Source of the DNA: Caprella mutica
Taxonomy: Eukaryota > Arthropoda > Malacostraca > Amphipoda > Caprellidae
Assembly (NCBI GenBank): GCA_947561585.1
Contig: CANNZV010001181.1
Span: 1 to 64,000 of the forward strand
Direction: 5' to 3'
Length of the DNA stretch: 64,000 nucleotides
The notes under the pieces are model-generated. The model saw nothing but the letters and a program-made list of their open reading frames with translations, ran no database searches and was not told the origin of the DNA. This document shows, piece by piece, positions 57,701 to 59,665 of the stretch (the stretch's first letter is position 1; every line of letters begins with the position of its first letter). Made by a program: the position numbers and the translations under genes.

Positions 57701-59074
57701 CAGGCTCTAATCAAATTGATTGAGAAAATCGCAAGACTACGGCTCCTAAAATCACTACAGAGTTCAATGAAAACCTACAGAACCAAGTTCCCACAAAAAA
57801 AAAACTGTTTGTCGGAAGCTGCACAAATCTGGATTCCTAAGAATTGCAATGTGTTTTCATTTTTTGCCAAACCCTTGTAAATAAAACATAAAGTCTACAG
57901 TGTACAACGTACAGTGTACACTATTTACAGTGAATAAATAGAACTACACACTACATACAGCGTACAGTACACTATCTACAGAGTACAGTAAACTATCTAC
58001 AGTACACTACTATATCCAGTACACTATCTAGAGTACAGTACACTATCTACAGTACAGTGCACTATCTAGTGTACATTACACCATTACACTATCTATAGTG
58101 CACACTGTACAGTGCACTATCTATAGTGCACACTGTACAGTGCACTATCTATAGTGCACAGTGCACTATCTATAGTGCACAGTGCACTATCTATAGTGCA
58201 CACTGCACAGTGCACTATCTATAGTGCACACTGTACAGTGCACTATCTATAGTGCAAACTGTACAGTGCACTATCTATAGTGCAAACTGTACAGTGCACT
58301 ATCTACAGTACACTACTATATCCAGTACACTATCTAGTGTACAGTGCACTATCTACAGTACACTACTATATCCAGTGCACTATCTACAGTAAAAGCACTG
58401 TACCAATTCCTCCACAACTCCTCGTCAACGCTAAATAAATAGGAGGGAAATGAAGAGGTTACTGAACACTGAAGTCACATCATTCAGATGGAAAATCAAC
58501 CAAACAAATGAAACAATAAGCATTCACAAACCAAAAACAAAAGGTTTCGAAGAAATACACAATAATATTATTTACATTATATATTGATCACTAGTTAACG
58601 ATTTAGATAGAAATGCTTTCAAATTTTCATTTATTTTTATTTATTTTCAGGGGATACTAAGTATTTTGCTCTGTCGGTTAAGAAACCATTCCAGTAAGTT
58701 AAATTTTCTAACGATAAAAAAAATAAAGAAATACCAGGGTGAGCTTTTTAATTTATTCCCATTACGTATCTTTCTGGTACGTTTTAAAACAGTGTTTTTC
58801 CATAACTTGTTTTTAATGGAAAAATATTGTTTTTTTAATTAAAAAAAATGAACAATTGAAAAAATATATTCCCGTCGTATATTAATAAATAAGAAAGTTA
58901 TCCCTCTAAGGATAGCAGATACTGACCTCTGTTTGGGGGTAGGTTGTTTGTCCCCAGGGGATGTAGGCCCAATGTCCCCATCCCACATGGGCATACTGAT
59001 GCTGTAGTGGAGAATGAGGGTCCATATCAGACCCAGAATAAGCTTCAGTTTACAGTCCACTATGTCAGTAGAGT
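12625..59074 (-). CDS. cher: Filamin (cheerio-type actin cross-linker), partial at the 5' end, 49 coding exons plus an alternative last exon
   Basis: Filamins are long cytoplasmic homodimers that cross-link F-actin through two N-terminal CH domains and act as scaffolds and force sensors through a rod of Ig-like repeats; the last Ig repeat mediates dimerisation. The exons listed below join in frame through GT-AG junctions into 2489 residues: end of CH1, CH2, 22 Ig repeats and two hinges. Diagnostic strings recur throughout: GPGL at repeat starts, VEGPSKA or IEGPSEA in mid-repeat, DNGDGT, and HIPGSPF near repeat ends. The repeats correspond to vertebrate repeats 1-5, 6 or 7, 8, 9 and 11-24. The start codon and most of CH1 are beyond the right edge of the window. 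The 22-repeat count agrees with what is known of Drosophila filamin. Identity rests on family knowledge recalled without a search, but the match is continuous and unambiguous. Frame phases were checked exon by exon. Confidence 0.97.
12764..12895. mobile_element. family-A1 palindromic MITE between the two alternative last exons
   Basis: Starts AGGGTAAGTTACGAAAAGTC and ends GATAATTCGTAACTTATCCT. It begins about 44 bp upstream (in gene sense) of the w49b acceptor. Confidence 0.9.
12896..14091 (-). other. 3' UTR of the proximal isoform or last intron of the distal isoform
   Basis: Apart from the MITE at 13278..13401 I see a short inverted pair (GTCATGGCTTACTTAAT and its complement near 13112..13158). 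No ORF. Candidate AATAAA signals are noted under w49a. Confidence 0.4.
13278..13401. mobile_element. family-A2 MITE, shortened
   Basis: Begins AGGGTAAGTTGTGGGTTATT; the right arm ends AACCGTTCGTTAATCCGGAA. The right inner arm is largely lost. Confidence 0.75.
14092..14187 (-). CDS. cher: filamin exon w49a: proximal alternative last exon, end of the dimerisation Ig repeat
   Basis: The exon is 96 nt including the stop codon at 14092..14094: [31 protein letters not shown]. It completes the Ig repeat equivalent to vertebrate 24, the dimerisation domain. The acceptor is gtcattag, which lacks a strong pyrimidine tract. Candidate AATAAA sites on the minus strand lie at 13447..13452 and, inside a MITE, at 13359..13364. 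Confidence 0.93.
   Translation of the reverse strand, partial: VSYKIKDRGEHMIQVRYGDQEIPGSPFITTP
14889..14977 (-). CDS. cher: filamin exon w48: last Ig repeat, middle
   Basis: The exon encodes [20 protein letters not shown] and KHIGHNNYQ, matching vertebrate repeat 24 (VGVHGPRTPCEE). It ends on a codon boundary with donor GTAAGT. It can splice in phase to either of two alternative last exons. Confidence 0.96.
15171..15754. repeat. 16-bp minisatellite, about 36 copies, abutting the donor of exon w47
   Basis: The unit is AATGGCCTTAGTTTTC, with TTTT/TTTC/TTTA variants and occasional GGTC. A seven-unit run of variants recurs at a spacing of 224 bp (14 units), showing segmental duplication inside the array. 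The array stops 10 bp from the exon boundary. Confidence 0.97.
15765..15912 (-). CDS. cher: filamin exon w47: hinge 2 end and start of the last Ig repeat
   Basis: The exon encodes [20 protein letters not shown], then [19 protein letters not shown] and [10 protein letters not shown], matching the vertebrate repeat 24 start. The donor is GTTAGT; a 16-bp minisatellite begins 11 bp beyond the exon edge. Confidence 0.95.
15956..16113. mobile_element. family-A2 palindromic MITE
   Basis: AGGGTAAGATATGTGATATC at the left and AAAACTCGAAACTTACTC at the right; inner arms CACATTTTCAACCA and ATATGATCGATATGGAACC. Confidence 0.82.
16245..16331 (-). CDS. cher: filamin exon w46: hinge 2, first part
   Basis: Twenty-nine codons: [29 protein letters not shown]. 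This is a low-complexity linker after repeat 23 at the position of filamin hinge 2. The acceptor is tttctcag and the donor GTGGGG, which is unusual but in phase. Confidence 0.9.
16540..16641 (-). CDS. cher: filamin exon w45: Ig repeat 21, end
   Basis: Thirty-four codons: [34 protein letters not shown]. The acceptor is cctacag and the donor GTGAGG. Confidence 0.96.
16932..17032 (-). CDS. cher: filamin exon w44: Ig repeat 21, middle
   Basis: The exon encodes [20 protein letters not shown] and [13 protein letters not shown], nearly identical to vertebrate repeat 23. The donor is GTAAAG. Confidence 0.96.
17098..17308. mobile_element. family-A1 palindromic MITE, GGTATCC-core type
   Basis: AGGGTGAATTATGAATTATC ... 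GATAATTCGTAATTTACC, with a perfect inner hairpin around GGTATCCATGATACC. Confidence 0.92.
17371..17441 (-). CDS. cher: filamin exon w43: start of Ig21 (vertebrate 23-like)
   Basis: A 71-bp exon encoding [20 protein letters not shown] and VEAG. GKGL stands where vertebrates have GAGL. The acceptor is tttacag and the donor GTGAGT. Confidence 0.93.
17777..17931 (-). CDS. cher: filamin exon w42: Ig repeat 20, second part
   Basis: The exon encodes [39 protein letters not shown] and [10 protein letters not shown]. The acceptor is tgttcag and the donor GTATGT. Confidence 0.95.
18215..18349 (-). CDS. cher: filamin exon w41: Ig repeat 20 (vertebrate 22-like), first part
   Basis: Forty-five codons: [40 protein letters not shown] and DLDCK. 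It matches vertebrate repeat 22 including NGAKG. The donor is GTAAAC. Confidence 0.95.
18531..18589 (-). CDS. cher: filamin exon w40: end of Ig19
   Basis: A 59-bp exon encoding [19 protein letters not shown]. It completes the repeat begun in w39. The acceptor is tttcag and the donor GTAATA. Confidence 0.95.
18763..19784 (-). CDS. cher: filamin exon w39: 1022-bp exon for Ig16-Ig19 (vertebrate 18-21)
   Basis: This one uninterrupted exon encodes most of Ig16 ([20 protein letters not shown]), all of Ig17 ([14 protein letters not shown]), all of Ig18 ([18 protein letters not shown]) and most of Ig19 ([16 protein letters not shown], ending YNVSDP). In vertebrate filamin, repeats 18-21 form the two autoinhibited domain pairs of the force-sensing region that open to bind partners. 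The basic ERIHRQRD stretch before Ig18 matches the vertebrate linker. Elsewhere the gene averages about 140 bp per exon, so this block is seven times longer. The acceptor is ttttcag and the donor GTTAGT. Confidence 0.97.
20016..20223 (-). CDS. cher: filamin exon w38: Ig15 remainder and start of Ig16
   Basis: The exon encodes [51 protein letters not shown] and KRNHIS. The acceptor is tccacag and the donor GTGAGA. Confidence 0.96.
20648..20776 (-). CDS. cher: filamin exon w37: start of Ig15 (vertebrate 17-like)
   Basis: The exon encodes [36 protein letters not shown] and SKNAGA. Vertebrate repeat 17 is the main integrin/GPIb-binding repeat. The donor is GTAAGT. Confidence 0.96.
21117..21257 (-). 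CDS. cher: filamin exon w36: Ig repeat 14, remainder
   Basis: The exon encodes [40 protein letters not shown] and GEHVQG, very close to vertebrate repeat 16. The acceptor is tttgtcag and the donor GTGAGC. Confidence 0.96.
21297..21505. mobile_element. family-A2 MITE, decayed
   Basis: GTTACGAGTTATTGGTCAGT at the left and GTGTAACCGTCCAATAAATC at the right; the core is related to the GGTATCC hairpin. Confidence 0.78.
21579..21747 (-). CDS. cher: filamin exon w35: hinge 1 and start of Ig14 (vertebrate 16-like)
   Basis: The exon begins with a low-complexity Ser/Thr/Arg-rich stretch (residues about 1-35, including [19 protein letters not shown]), the position of filamin hinge 1. It then encodes [19 protein letters not shown], matching the RPFDLVIPF start of repeat 16. 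The acceptor is ttttcag and the donor GTGAGT. Confidence 0.94.
23811..23940. repeat. three degenerate copies of a 45-50-bp repeat
   Basis: Recurring 'agtacc', 'attaggacac' and 'ttagcaatat' blocks. Confidence 0.5.
24507..24713. mobile_element. family-A2 palindromic MITE, GGTATCC-core type
   Basis: GGGTAAGTTACGAGTTATCG at the left; the core hairpin GGTATCCATGATACC is perfect; the right arm ends TGGCCGATAATTTG. Confidence 0.9.
24745..24880. other. GC-rich island inside the large intron
   Basis: Contains CGTACCTACGGAGGTTCACC and a C-rich run near 24828..24860. No open frame of note on either strand and no splice-flanked exon; possibly an old repeat fragment. Confidence 0.3.
25123..25303. mobile_element. 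family-A2 palindromic MITE
   Basis: GAGTTATCGGACAGTTTCAC mirrored by ACAGTCCTATAATTCGGA; ends near TTACCCT. Confidence 0.88.
25327..25520. repeat. degenerate tandem repeat, about four copies
   Basis: A unit of roughly 50 bp built from TTTTTTAAAAATGTTGAAGA, 'tataacaacc' and 'tccacaactt'. Confidence 0.75.
25648..25816. mobile_element. family-A1 palindromic MITE, ACAGTG-core type
   Basis: GGGCAAGTTACGAATTATCG ... GATAATTCGTAACTTACCCT; core 'agatagcacagtgtaataa'. Confidence 0.92.
25955..26398. mobile_element. foldback element with subrepeat arms (GACAATTGAGCCY)
   Basis: The left arm 25965..26025 has three GACAATTGAGCC-type units; the right arm 26343..26398 has the complementary TTAATTGTCTCGGGGCTCAA-type units. 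The interior is AT-rich and without a gene. Confidence 0.65.
26952..27884. mobile_element. composite inverted-repeat element enclosing a LINE fragment
   Basis: A perfect 75-bp inverted repeat (26952..27026 and 27810..27884, outer end beginning ATTTATGAAGTGTAGCACAA) brackets a LINE 3' fragment. A second hairpin with arms of about 50 bp (27700..27750 and 27763..27817) joins the right arm. No clear target duplication was seen. Confidence 0.7.
27196..27702 (-). pseudogene. non-LTR retrotransposon (Jockey/R1 group) RNase H and C-terminal zinc finger, truncated
   Basis: The open frame enters at 27702 with [16 protein letters not shown], the RNase H segment with the conserved Asp, then has [24 protein letters not shown] and the terminal [19 protein letters not shown] (C-x2-C-x8-H-x4-C). 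The GHTxLTH and CPFC...HIFENC strings are typical of insect Jockey/R1-type ORF2 C-termini. The reverse transcriptase and most of RNase H are missing; the fragment begins exactly at the hairpin edge. Confidence 0.85.
28709..28835. repeat. dispersed repeat, copy 2 (copy 1 at 2590..2706)
   Basis: Shares TAGTGGGGCCATAGAAGATA and a 'cctgggtatcggtggctt' block with copy 1. Confidence 0.5.
28968..29170 (-). repeat. dispersed repeat, copy 2 of the 9568..9752 family
   Basis: Complement of copy 1: GTCTCCGCATGATGTTAATT, 'tcacagttttctaatttt' and 'tttgtcgtcgtg'. Confidence 0.7.
31441..31533. mobile_element. small inverted-repeat element
   Basis: CTTGTGTTTTTTTTATCGCT is mirrored by AGCGATAAAAAACGCAAG 60 bp later. 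Too little remains to classify. Confidence 0.4.
33234..33447. mobile_element. family-A1 palindromic MITE with a unique core
   Basis: AGGGTAAGTTCATAACTATC ... GATAATTAAGAGTTTACCCT; the core is a CACTAGGATTTGTTGAGTAA palindrome, unlike the two common cores. Confidence 0.88.
34664..34799 (-). CDS. cher: filamin exon w34: Ig repeat 13, second part
   Basis: The exon encodes [40 protein letters not shown] and FYTFT. The donor is GTAAGT, followed by the 12.9-kb intron. Confidence 0.95.
34873..35056. mobile_element. family-A1 palindromic MITE, GGTATCC-core type
   Basis: AGGGTAAGTTACGAATCATA ... GATATTTCGCTACTTATCCT; located 30 bp from the donor of exon w33. Confidence 0.9.
35087..35226 (-). CDS. 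cher: filamin exon w33: Ig repeat 13 (vertebrate 15-like), first part
   Basis: The exon encodes [38 protein letters not shown] and SALDE. The KC start and the GKGAVTC core match vertebrate repeat 15. A family-A MITE ends about 30 bp from the donor (GTGAGT). Confidence 0.95.
35552..35699. mobile_element. family-A2 MITE
   Basis: TTTCGAGTTATCGCACGGTT mirrored by AGAACTGTCCAGTAACTGGG; ends ATCACCCT. Confidence 0.82.
35786..35953 (-). CDS. cher: filamin exon w32: Ig repeat 12, remainder
   Basis: Fifty-six codons: [51 protein letters not shown]. This closes the repeat like vertebrate 14. The acceptor is gtttcag and the donor GTGAGT. Confidence 0.95.
36299..36423 (-). CDS. cher: filamin exon w31: Ig repeat 12, start
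   Basis: The exon encodes [36 protein letters not shown] and LNVT. The VPASLP string matches vertebrate repeat 14. Exons w30 and w31 both carry a SGPG-type repeat start, so w30's copy may be a partial duplicate or part of the linker. The donor is GTGAGG. Confidence 0.92.
36449..36520. mobile_element. half family-A1 MITE
   Basis: Only the left arm (CGGTAAGTTACGAATTATCG to 'tcggtcatatatg') is present. Confidence 0.75.
36682..36815 (-). CDS. cher: filamin exon w30: linker and start of Ig12 (vertebrate 14-like)
   Basis: The exon encodes [18 protein letters not shown], then [18 protein letters not shown]. The linker before the GPGL is longer than the short inter-repeat joint in vertebrates. The acceptor is cccacag and the donor GTGACA. 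Confidence 0.91.
37620..37811. mobile_element. family-A2 palindromic MITE
   Basis: AGGGTAATTTTACGAATTTT ... CCGGTAACTCTGAAATTACC; the right arm contains 'ttagctacgagttaaaa', with an extra GCTA relative to a clean mirror. Confidence 0.85.
38475..38534 (-). CDS. cher: filamin exon w29: 60-bp exon, end of Ig11 and linker
   Basis: The exon encodes [19 protein letters not shown]. It is needed to link w28 (...PGS) to w30 (PWTQRV...) in phase. The acceptor is tctgcag and the donor GTCTGA, which is weak. At 60 bp and between long introns it would be easy to miss by automated annotation. Confidence 0.88.
38771..38990. mobile_element. family-A1 palindromic MITE, near-perfect, ACAGTG-core type
   Basis: 220 bp that fold on themselves almost completely: AGGGTAAGGTACGAATTATT ... 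GATAATTTGTAACTTACCCT around a central AAACCCGGGTTT. The left arm has a 4-bp GCTA insertion relative to the right arm. Confidence 0.95.
39206..39486. mobile_element. 280-bp palindrome with a GGTATCC core but different arms
   Basis: Arms such as AAATTATAATTGGTAGCTAT and its mirror flank GGTATCCATGATGCC at 39329. It lacks the family-A AGGGTAAGT ends, so it is a different element sharing the same core. Confidence 0.82.
39552..39684 (-). CDS. cher: filamin exon w28: Ig repeat 11, second part
   Basis: The exon encodes [40 protein letters not shown] and PVPG. The last two bases begin the Ser codon finished in w29 (SPFRV). The donor is GTTGGT. Confidence 0.93.
40021..40192 (-). CDS. cher: filamin exon w27: Ig repeat 11 (vertebrate 13-like), first part
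   Basis: The exon encodes [37 protein letters not shown] and LKVKVTTDK. The acceptor is cttcag and the donor GTATTG. Confidence 0.95.
40468..40555. mobile_element. short family-A2 MITE
   Basis: GTTACAAATTATCGGATATT mirrored by GAACTGTCTGATAACTTAA with almost no core. Confidence 0.8.
40590..40762 (-). CDS. cher: filamin exon w26: Ig repeat 10, second part
   Basis: The exon encodes [47 protein letters not shown] and IPGSPFK. The donor GTTCTC is the weakest in the gene, but the next exon resumes exactly in phase. Confidence 0.93.
40843..41053. mobile_element. family-A1 palindromic MITE, ACAGTG-core type
   Basis: AGGATAAGTTACGAATTATC ... CGATAATTCGTAACCTACCC, with the AAACCCGGGTTT centre as in the copy at 38771. 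Confidence 0.92.
41200..41364 (-). CDS. cher: filamin exon w25: end of Ig9 and start of Ig10 (vertebrate 12-like)
   Basis: The exon encodes [20 protein letters not shown], then [20 protein letters not shown] and FTVDTKG. The usual GPGL is GNGL here. The acceptor is attttag and the donor GTAACC. Confidence 0.94.
41581..41741. mobile_element. family-A1 palindromic MITE
   Basis: AGGGTAAGTTACGAATTATC ... GATAATTCGTAACTTCCCCC; ends 35 bp from the donor of exon w24. Confidence 0.92.
41776..42030 (-). CDS. cher: filamin exon w24: Ig repeat 9 (vertebrate 11-like) with a long loop
   Basis: The exon encodes [18 protein letters not shown], an Arg/Gly/Ser-rich insertion ([17 protein letters not shown]), then [17 protein letters not shown] and [11 protein letters not shown]. 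The insertion is longer than in vertebrate repeat 11. The donor is GTACAC. Confidence 0.94.
42100..42237. mobile_element. family-A1 palindromic MITE
   Basis: GGGTAAGTTACGAATTATCG ... CCGATAATTCGTAACTTCGC with a short core. Confidence 0.9.
42725..42874 (-). CDS. cher: filamin exon w23: Pro/Ser/Gln-rich linker in the place of vertebrate Ig10
   Basis: The exon encodes [35 protein letters not shown] and then [13 protein letters not shown], the start of the repeat like vertebrate 11. No Ig fold is visible in the first 37 residues, so vertebrate repeat 10 has no counterpart here. The acceptor is acaactag and the donor GTACCA; both are modest, but the phases fit on each side. Confidence 0.86.
42997..43114 (-). 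CDS. cher: filamin exon w22: Ig repeat 8, second part
   Basis: The exon encodes [33 protein letters not shown] and GEAPFP. The acceptor is ccccag and the donor GTTGGG, a poor match to consensus after GT. Confidence 0.92.
43214..43362. mobile_element. family-A1 palindromic MITE
   Basis: AGGGTGAGTTACGAATTGTC ... GATGATAATTCGTAACTTG; arms slightly decayed. Confidence 0.88.
43698..43893 (-). CDS. cher: filamin exon w21: Ig repeat 8 (vertebrate 9-like), first part
   Basis: The exon encodes [40 protein letters not shown] and [11 protein letters not shown], clearly colinear with vertebrate repeat 9. Base composition is strikingly GC-rich against its introns. The donor is GTTAGT. Confidence 0.94.
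44140..44269 (-). CDS. cher: filamin exon w20: Ig repeat 7, second part
   Basis: The exon encodes [37 protein letters not shown] and TRAPF. It is diverged from vertebrate repeat 8 but has the same spacing. The acceptor is cctaag and the donor GTACAG. Confidence 0.9.
44516..44605 (-). CDS. cher: filamin exon w19: Ig repeat 7, first part
   Basis: The exon encodes [20 protein letters not shown] and CVQITSPS. The chosen acceptor, tcaccag, is the one that keeps frame with w18; a second AG 23 nt into the exon would lose that phase. Confidence 0.87.
44627..44805. mobile_element. family-A1 MITE, GGTATCC-core type, left arm decayed
   Basis: The right arm is intact (AAACCGACCGATAAATCGTA to TTACCCT); the left arm reads AGGGGAAGTTAGGAATGGTA. 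Confidence 0.85.
44806..46001 (-). other. 1.2 kb of AT-rich intron
   Basis: No repeat family, ORF or exon recognised apart from many TAGCTA hexamers between 45160 and 46000. Confidence 0.5.
46002..46107 (-). CDS. cher: filamin exon w18: end of Ig6 and start of Ig7
   Basis: The exon encodes [19 protein letters not shown], then [13 protein letters not shown], which matches the unusual SKIKVSGL start of vertebrate repeat 8. The acceptor is tcttcag and the donor GTGAGT. Confidence 0.93.
46158..46323. mobile_element. family-B palindromic MITE, copy 2
   Basis: TAGGGTTGTGACAGTATGCT at the left and 'aaaagcatattttcataccct' at the right; core contains GGTATCGAATACT. Confidence 0.85.
46424..46542 (-). 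CDS. cher: filamin exon w17: Ig repeat 6, middle
   Basis: The exon encodes [36 protein letters not shown] and RHK. It resembles vertebrate repeat 7 more than repeat 6. The acceptor is atcacag and the donor GTGAAC. Confidence 0.94.
46575..46850. repeat. degenerate roughly 20-bp tandem repeat
   Basis: About a dozen units like TAAATTATAGGAACCATTGG. On minus it reads as a YPMIP-type repeat peptide, not considered coding. Confidence 0.85.
47044..47206 (-). CDS. cher: filamin exon w16: end of Ig5 and start of Ig6
   Basis: The exon encodes [14 protein letters not shown], closing repeat 5, then [18 protein letters not shown] and [12 protein letters not shown], opening the next. The acceptor is cttcag and the donor GTAACT. 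Confidence 0.94.
47639..47790 (-). CDS. cher: filamin exon w15: Ig repeat 5, middle
   Basis: The exon encodes [40 protein letters not shown] and GKHTIM, a diverged repeat relative to vertebrate repeat 5. The donor is GTAAGT; both phases fit the neighbours. Confidence 0.91.
47898..47970 (-). CDS. cher: filamin exon w14: Ig repeat 5, start
   Basis: The exon encodes [20 protein letters not shown] and FSVAG. The acceptor is ttcataag, weak in its last bases but preceded by a pyrimidine tract. The donor is GTAATA. Confidence 0.93.
48055..48196. mobile_element. family-A1 palindromic MITE
   Basis: AGGGTAAGTTACGAATTATC ... GATAATTCGTAGCTTACCCT. Confidence 0.92.
48299..48379 (-). CDS. cher: filamin exon w13: end of Ig4 and start of Ig5
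   Basis: Twenty-seven whole codons: [19 protein letters not shown] closes repeat 4, followed by the linker LTLGELSK. The acceptor is tccatag and the donor GTACGT. Confidence 0.93.
48603..48724 (-). CDS. cher: filamin exon w12: Ig repeat 4, second half
   Basis: The exon encodes [32 protein letters not shown] and ILCQ, very close to the corresponding vertebrate segment. The acceptor is acctcag and the donor GTAAAT. Confidence 0.96.
48805..48925 (-). CDS. cher: filamin exon w11: Ig repeat 4, first half
   Basis: The exon encodes [24 protein letters not shown] and GETGAL. The acceptor is ccccag and the donor GTGTGT. The next intron is only 80 bp. Confidence 0.95.
49160..49292. mobile_element. 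family-A MITE lacking its left arm
   Basis: The GGTATCCATGATACC hairpin and the right arm (CTTATATGCCCGAAAATGTG to CGTAACTTCAGCC) are present; the element end is about 8 bp from the donor of exon w10. Confidence 0.85.
49301..49437 (-). CDS. cher: filamin exon w10: Ig repeat 3, second half
   Basis: The exon encodes [14 protein letters not shown] and [12 protein letters not shown]. The donor GTATGT is only about 8 bp from the end of a half-length family-A MITE (49160..49292). Confidence 0.95.
49578..49715 (-). CDS. cher: filamin exon w9: Ig repeat 3, first half
   Basis: The exon encodes [35 protein letters not shown] and KVIGP. The GRGLQP start is characteristic of filamin repeat 3. The acceptor is tcaacag and the donor GTAAGT. 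Confidence 0.95.
49898..49996. mobile_element. short family-A2 MITE
   Basis: GGCTTCCACATTTTCGATCA and CATATGATCGAAATATGGAA are mirrored; the outer arms are decayed. Confidence 0.78.
50242..50406 (-). CDS. cher: filamin exon w8: Ig repeat 2 end and junction to Ig3
   Basis: The exon begins with a Ser/Asn-rich loop ([13 protein letters not shown]), then encodes [17 protein letters not shown] and [13 protein letters not shown]. The donor is GTGAGA. The acceptor (attccag) sits directly against a 1.63-kb, 28-bp minisatellite, and the open frame continues upstream through the array. Confidence 0.94.
50408..52035. repeat. 28-bp minisatellite, about 58 copies, running into the acceptor of exon w8
   Basis: The unit is AATGGTAATGTACAGCAGGA plus ATGAGAGC. 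Variants AAGATTG, GGGATG and ATATAC serve as markers; the same marker order recurs 672 bp (24 units) apart, for example AAGATTG at 50645/51317 and 50981/51653. On the gene's sense strand the array has no AG dinucleotide and no stop codon in any frame. Confidence 0.98.
52299..52469 (-). CDS. cher: filamin exon w7: Ig repeat 2, middle, with a polar insertion
   Basis: The exon encodes [15 protein letters not shown], then a charged Ser/Arg/Asp-rich stretch ([11 protein letters not shown]) longer than in vertebrate repeat 2, probably an extended loop. The acceptor is taccag and the donor GTGAGG. Confidence 0.92.
52606..52771 (+). mobile_element. probable tRNA-derived SINE
   Basis: TGCACTCGGTAGAGCGCATA resembles a tRNA A box and 'atattcgacc' a decayed B box. 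The 3' part (GCAATTTGGTTGAAAACTTT, 'cagttaagcgaat') looks like an RTE/CR1-type LINE tail and ends in four ATAA-type units. Confidence 0.6.
52861..52975 (-). CDS. cher: filamin exon w6: Ig repeat 2, first part
   Basis: The exon encodes [15 protein letters not shown] and [11 protein letters not shown], matching the start of vertebrate repeat 2. The acceptor is ttcccag and the donor GTACAC. Confidence 0.95.
53337..53462 (-). CDS. cher: filamin exon w5: Ig repeat 1, second half
   Basis: Forty-two whole codons encoding [19 protein letters not shown] and ending AAASPYK, the usual SPxK end of a filamin Ig repeat. The acceptor is tctccag and the donor GTGAGT. Confidence 0.94.
53711..53938. mobile_element. 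family-B palindromic MITE, copy 3
   Basis: AAGGTTGTTACAATATGCTT at the left, mirrored by AAAGCACATTGACACCCC at the right, with GGTATCTAATACT in the core. It ends about 20 bp from the donor of exon w4. Confidence 0.82.
53957..54095 (-). CDS. cher: filamin exon w4: Ig repeat 1, first half
   Basis: The exon encodes [16 protein letters not shown], then THFTIEA and VDPNG, the start of vertebrate-type repeat 1. The acceptor is ctttag and the donor GTGAGA; it ends on a codon boundary. A family-B MITE ends about 20 bp from the donor. Confidence 0.94.
54539..54762. mobile_element. family-A2 MITE, core variant GTGTACATGATACC
   Basis: AGGGCAAGTTCCGAGTTACC ... ATAAGTCTGAACCTACCCT; the core is a perfect hairpin around GATACCTGAAGGTATC. 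Confidence 0.9.
55030..55200. mobile_element. family-A1 palindromic MITE
   Basis: AGGGGTAAGTTACGAATTAT ... GATAATTCGTAACATACC with half of the GGTATCC core; close to the donor of exon w3. Confidence 0.92.
55223..55436 (-). CDS. cher: filamin exon w3: second half of CH2 and linker to Ig1
   Basis: The exon encodes [26 protein letters not shown] and [17 protein letters not shown], the end of CH2, then a basic linker ending KKKPM. The donor is GTGAGT. A palindromic MITE ends about 22 bp beyond the donor, inside the intron. Confidence 0.97.
55787..55911 (-). CDS. cher: filamin exon w2: first half of CH2
   Basis: The exon encodes [10 protein letters not shown], then [15 protein letters not shown] and APGLCA, the classic filamin CH2 actin-binding face. 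The acceptor is gttgcag and the donor GTGAGG. The last base completes an Asp codon in the next exon (CADW). Confidence 0.96.
56798..57015. mobile_element. family-A2 MITE, GGTATCC-core type, left arm decayed
   Basis: AATCGGACTGTTCTAAATTT at the left; right arm GAACTGTCCGATAACGCTGA; core hairpin around GATACCTACAGGTATC. Confidence 0.85.
57431..57880 (+). mobile_element. decayed Tc1-like element with a transposase remnant
   Basis: The ends TACAGGGATTGGAAAAAA and, mirrored, TTTTTTGCCAAACCCTTGTA form a terminal inverted repeat flanked by TA. Between them, in shifting frames, are [13 protein letters not shown], then [17 protein letters not shown], then [12 protein letters not shown], which are the helix-turn-helix region and GRPRK-like linker of a Tc1 transposase. 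At least two frameshifts or stops are present and the DDE domain is absent. Confidence 0.75.
57895..58395. repeat. satellite of palindromic units (TGCACTATCTATAGTGCA)
   Basis: Units of about 26-28 bp, each nearly its own reverse complement, with CACTGTACAG joints; more irregular at both ends ('cagtacactatcta'). Confidence 0.9.
58927..59074 (-). CDS. cher: filamin exon w1: end of CH1 and CH1-CH2 linker
   Basis: The exon encodes the CH1 C-terminal helix ([19 protein letters not shown]) and a linker ending PTPKQ plus the first two bases of an Arg codon. The acceptor is tttcag and the donor GTCAGT. It enters with two bases of a split codon, so at least one more coding exon lies to the right, outside the window. 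Confidence 0.95.
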
Positions 59075-59267
59075 CTGAAAGAAAAGAAAAACATTACACA
59101 CACTGACACACATTGATCAGACGTCAGTGTACATAATTTATTCATAAATACGTACAATGAATAAGGATGAATTAAGATGGTCTATTAAGTTTTAACTCAA
59201 ATATTTTATACGTATTTATTTAAAAAGAAATTATGCATCTAGTATATTACGTGAAATTCAGAAGAAC

Positions 59268-59345
59268 TCCTCTATAATGAAAACTGTATAGTGAATGTAG
59301 AGTCCTGTGTGAGGAAGTAGCCTCTATAGTCTATACTATACATTA
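59268..59345. repeat. relic end of the 2935..3868 foldback family
   Basis: AGAAGAACTCCTCTATAATG, 'actgtatagtgaatg' and GAGGAAGTAGCCTCTATAGT match the left end of the element at 2935. Confidence 0.75.
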
Positions 59346-59544
59346 TGGGCCACAAAAATGATTCCGCTTTTTTAAATAATTGTTAAACTTTAGCTAATGG
59401 ACGAAAAAACTGTATCATGGTCTATTTTTCACCGCCTCTTATTGTACTATTAACAGGTAGAAACAATTTTGAACTGATGGACATAGTTTAAGAACAGAAG
59501 AGCAAAGAGTGAGGTGATTATTTTGGTCATTGCGCAAAACCTAG

Positions 59545-59665
59545 CAAGTCTATACCAATGCACATCACACCTAGTAAGTCTATACCAATGCACATCACAC
59601 CTAGTAAGTCTATACCAATGCACATCACACCTAGTAAGTCTAAGGCAATGCACACCATACCTTAT
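59545..59665. repeat. 30-bp tandem repeat, about 3.5-4 copies
   Basis: The unit is CTAGTAAGTCTATACCAATG plus CACATCACAC; the last unit is diverged. Confidence 0.93.

Larger units (their letters stand above)
55912..58926 (-). other. 3.0-kb intron between the CH1-CH2 linker and CH2
   Basis: Holds a family-A2 MITE, a decayed Tc1-like element and a palindromic satellite. The AT-rich stretch 55990..56790 contains only short ORFs I cannot assign. Confidence 0.6.
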
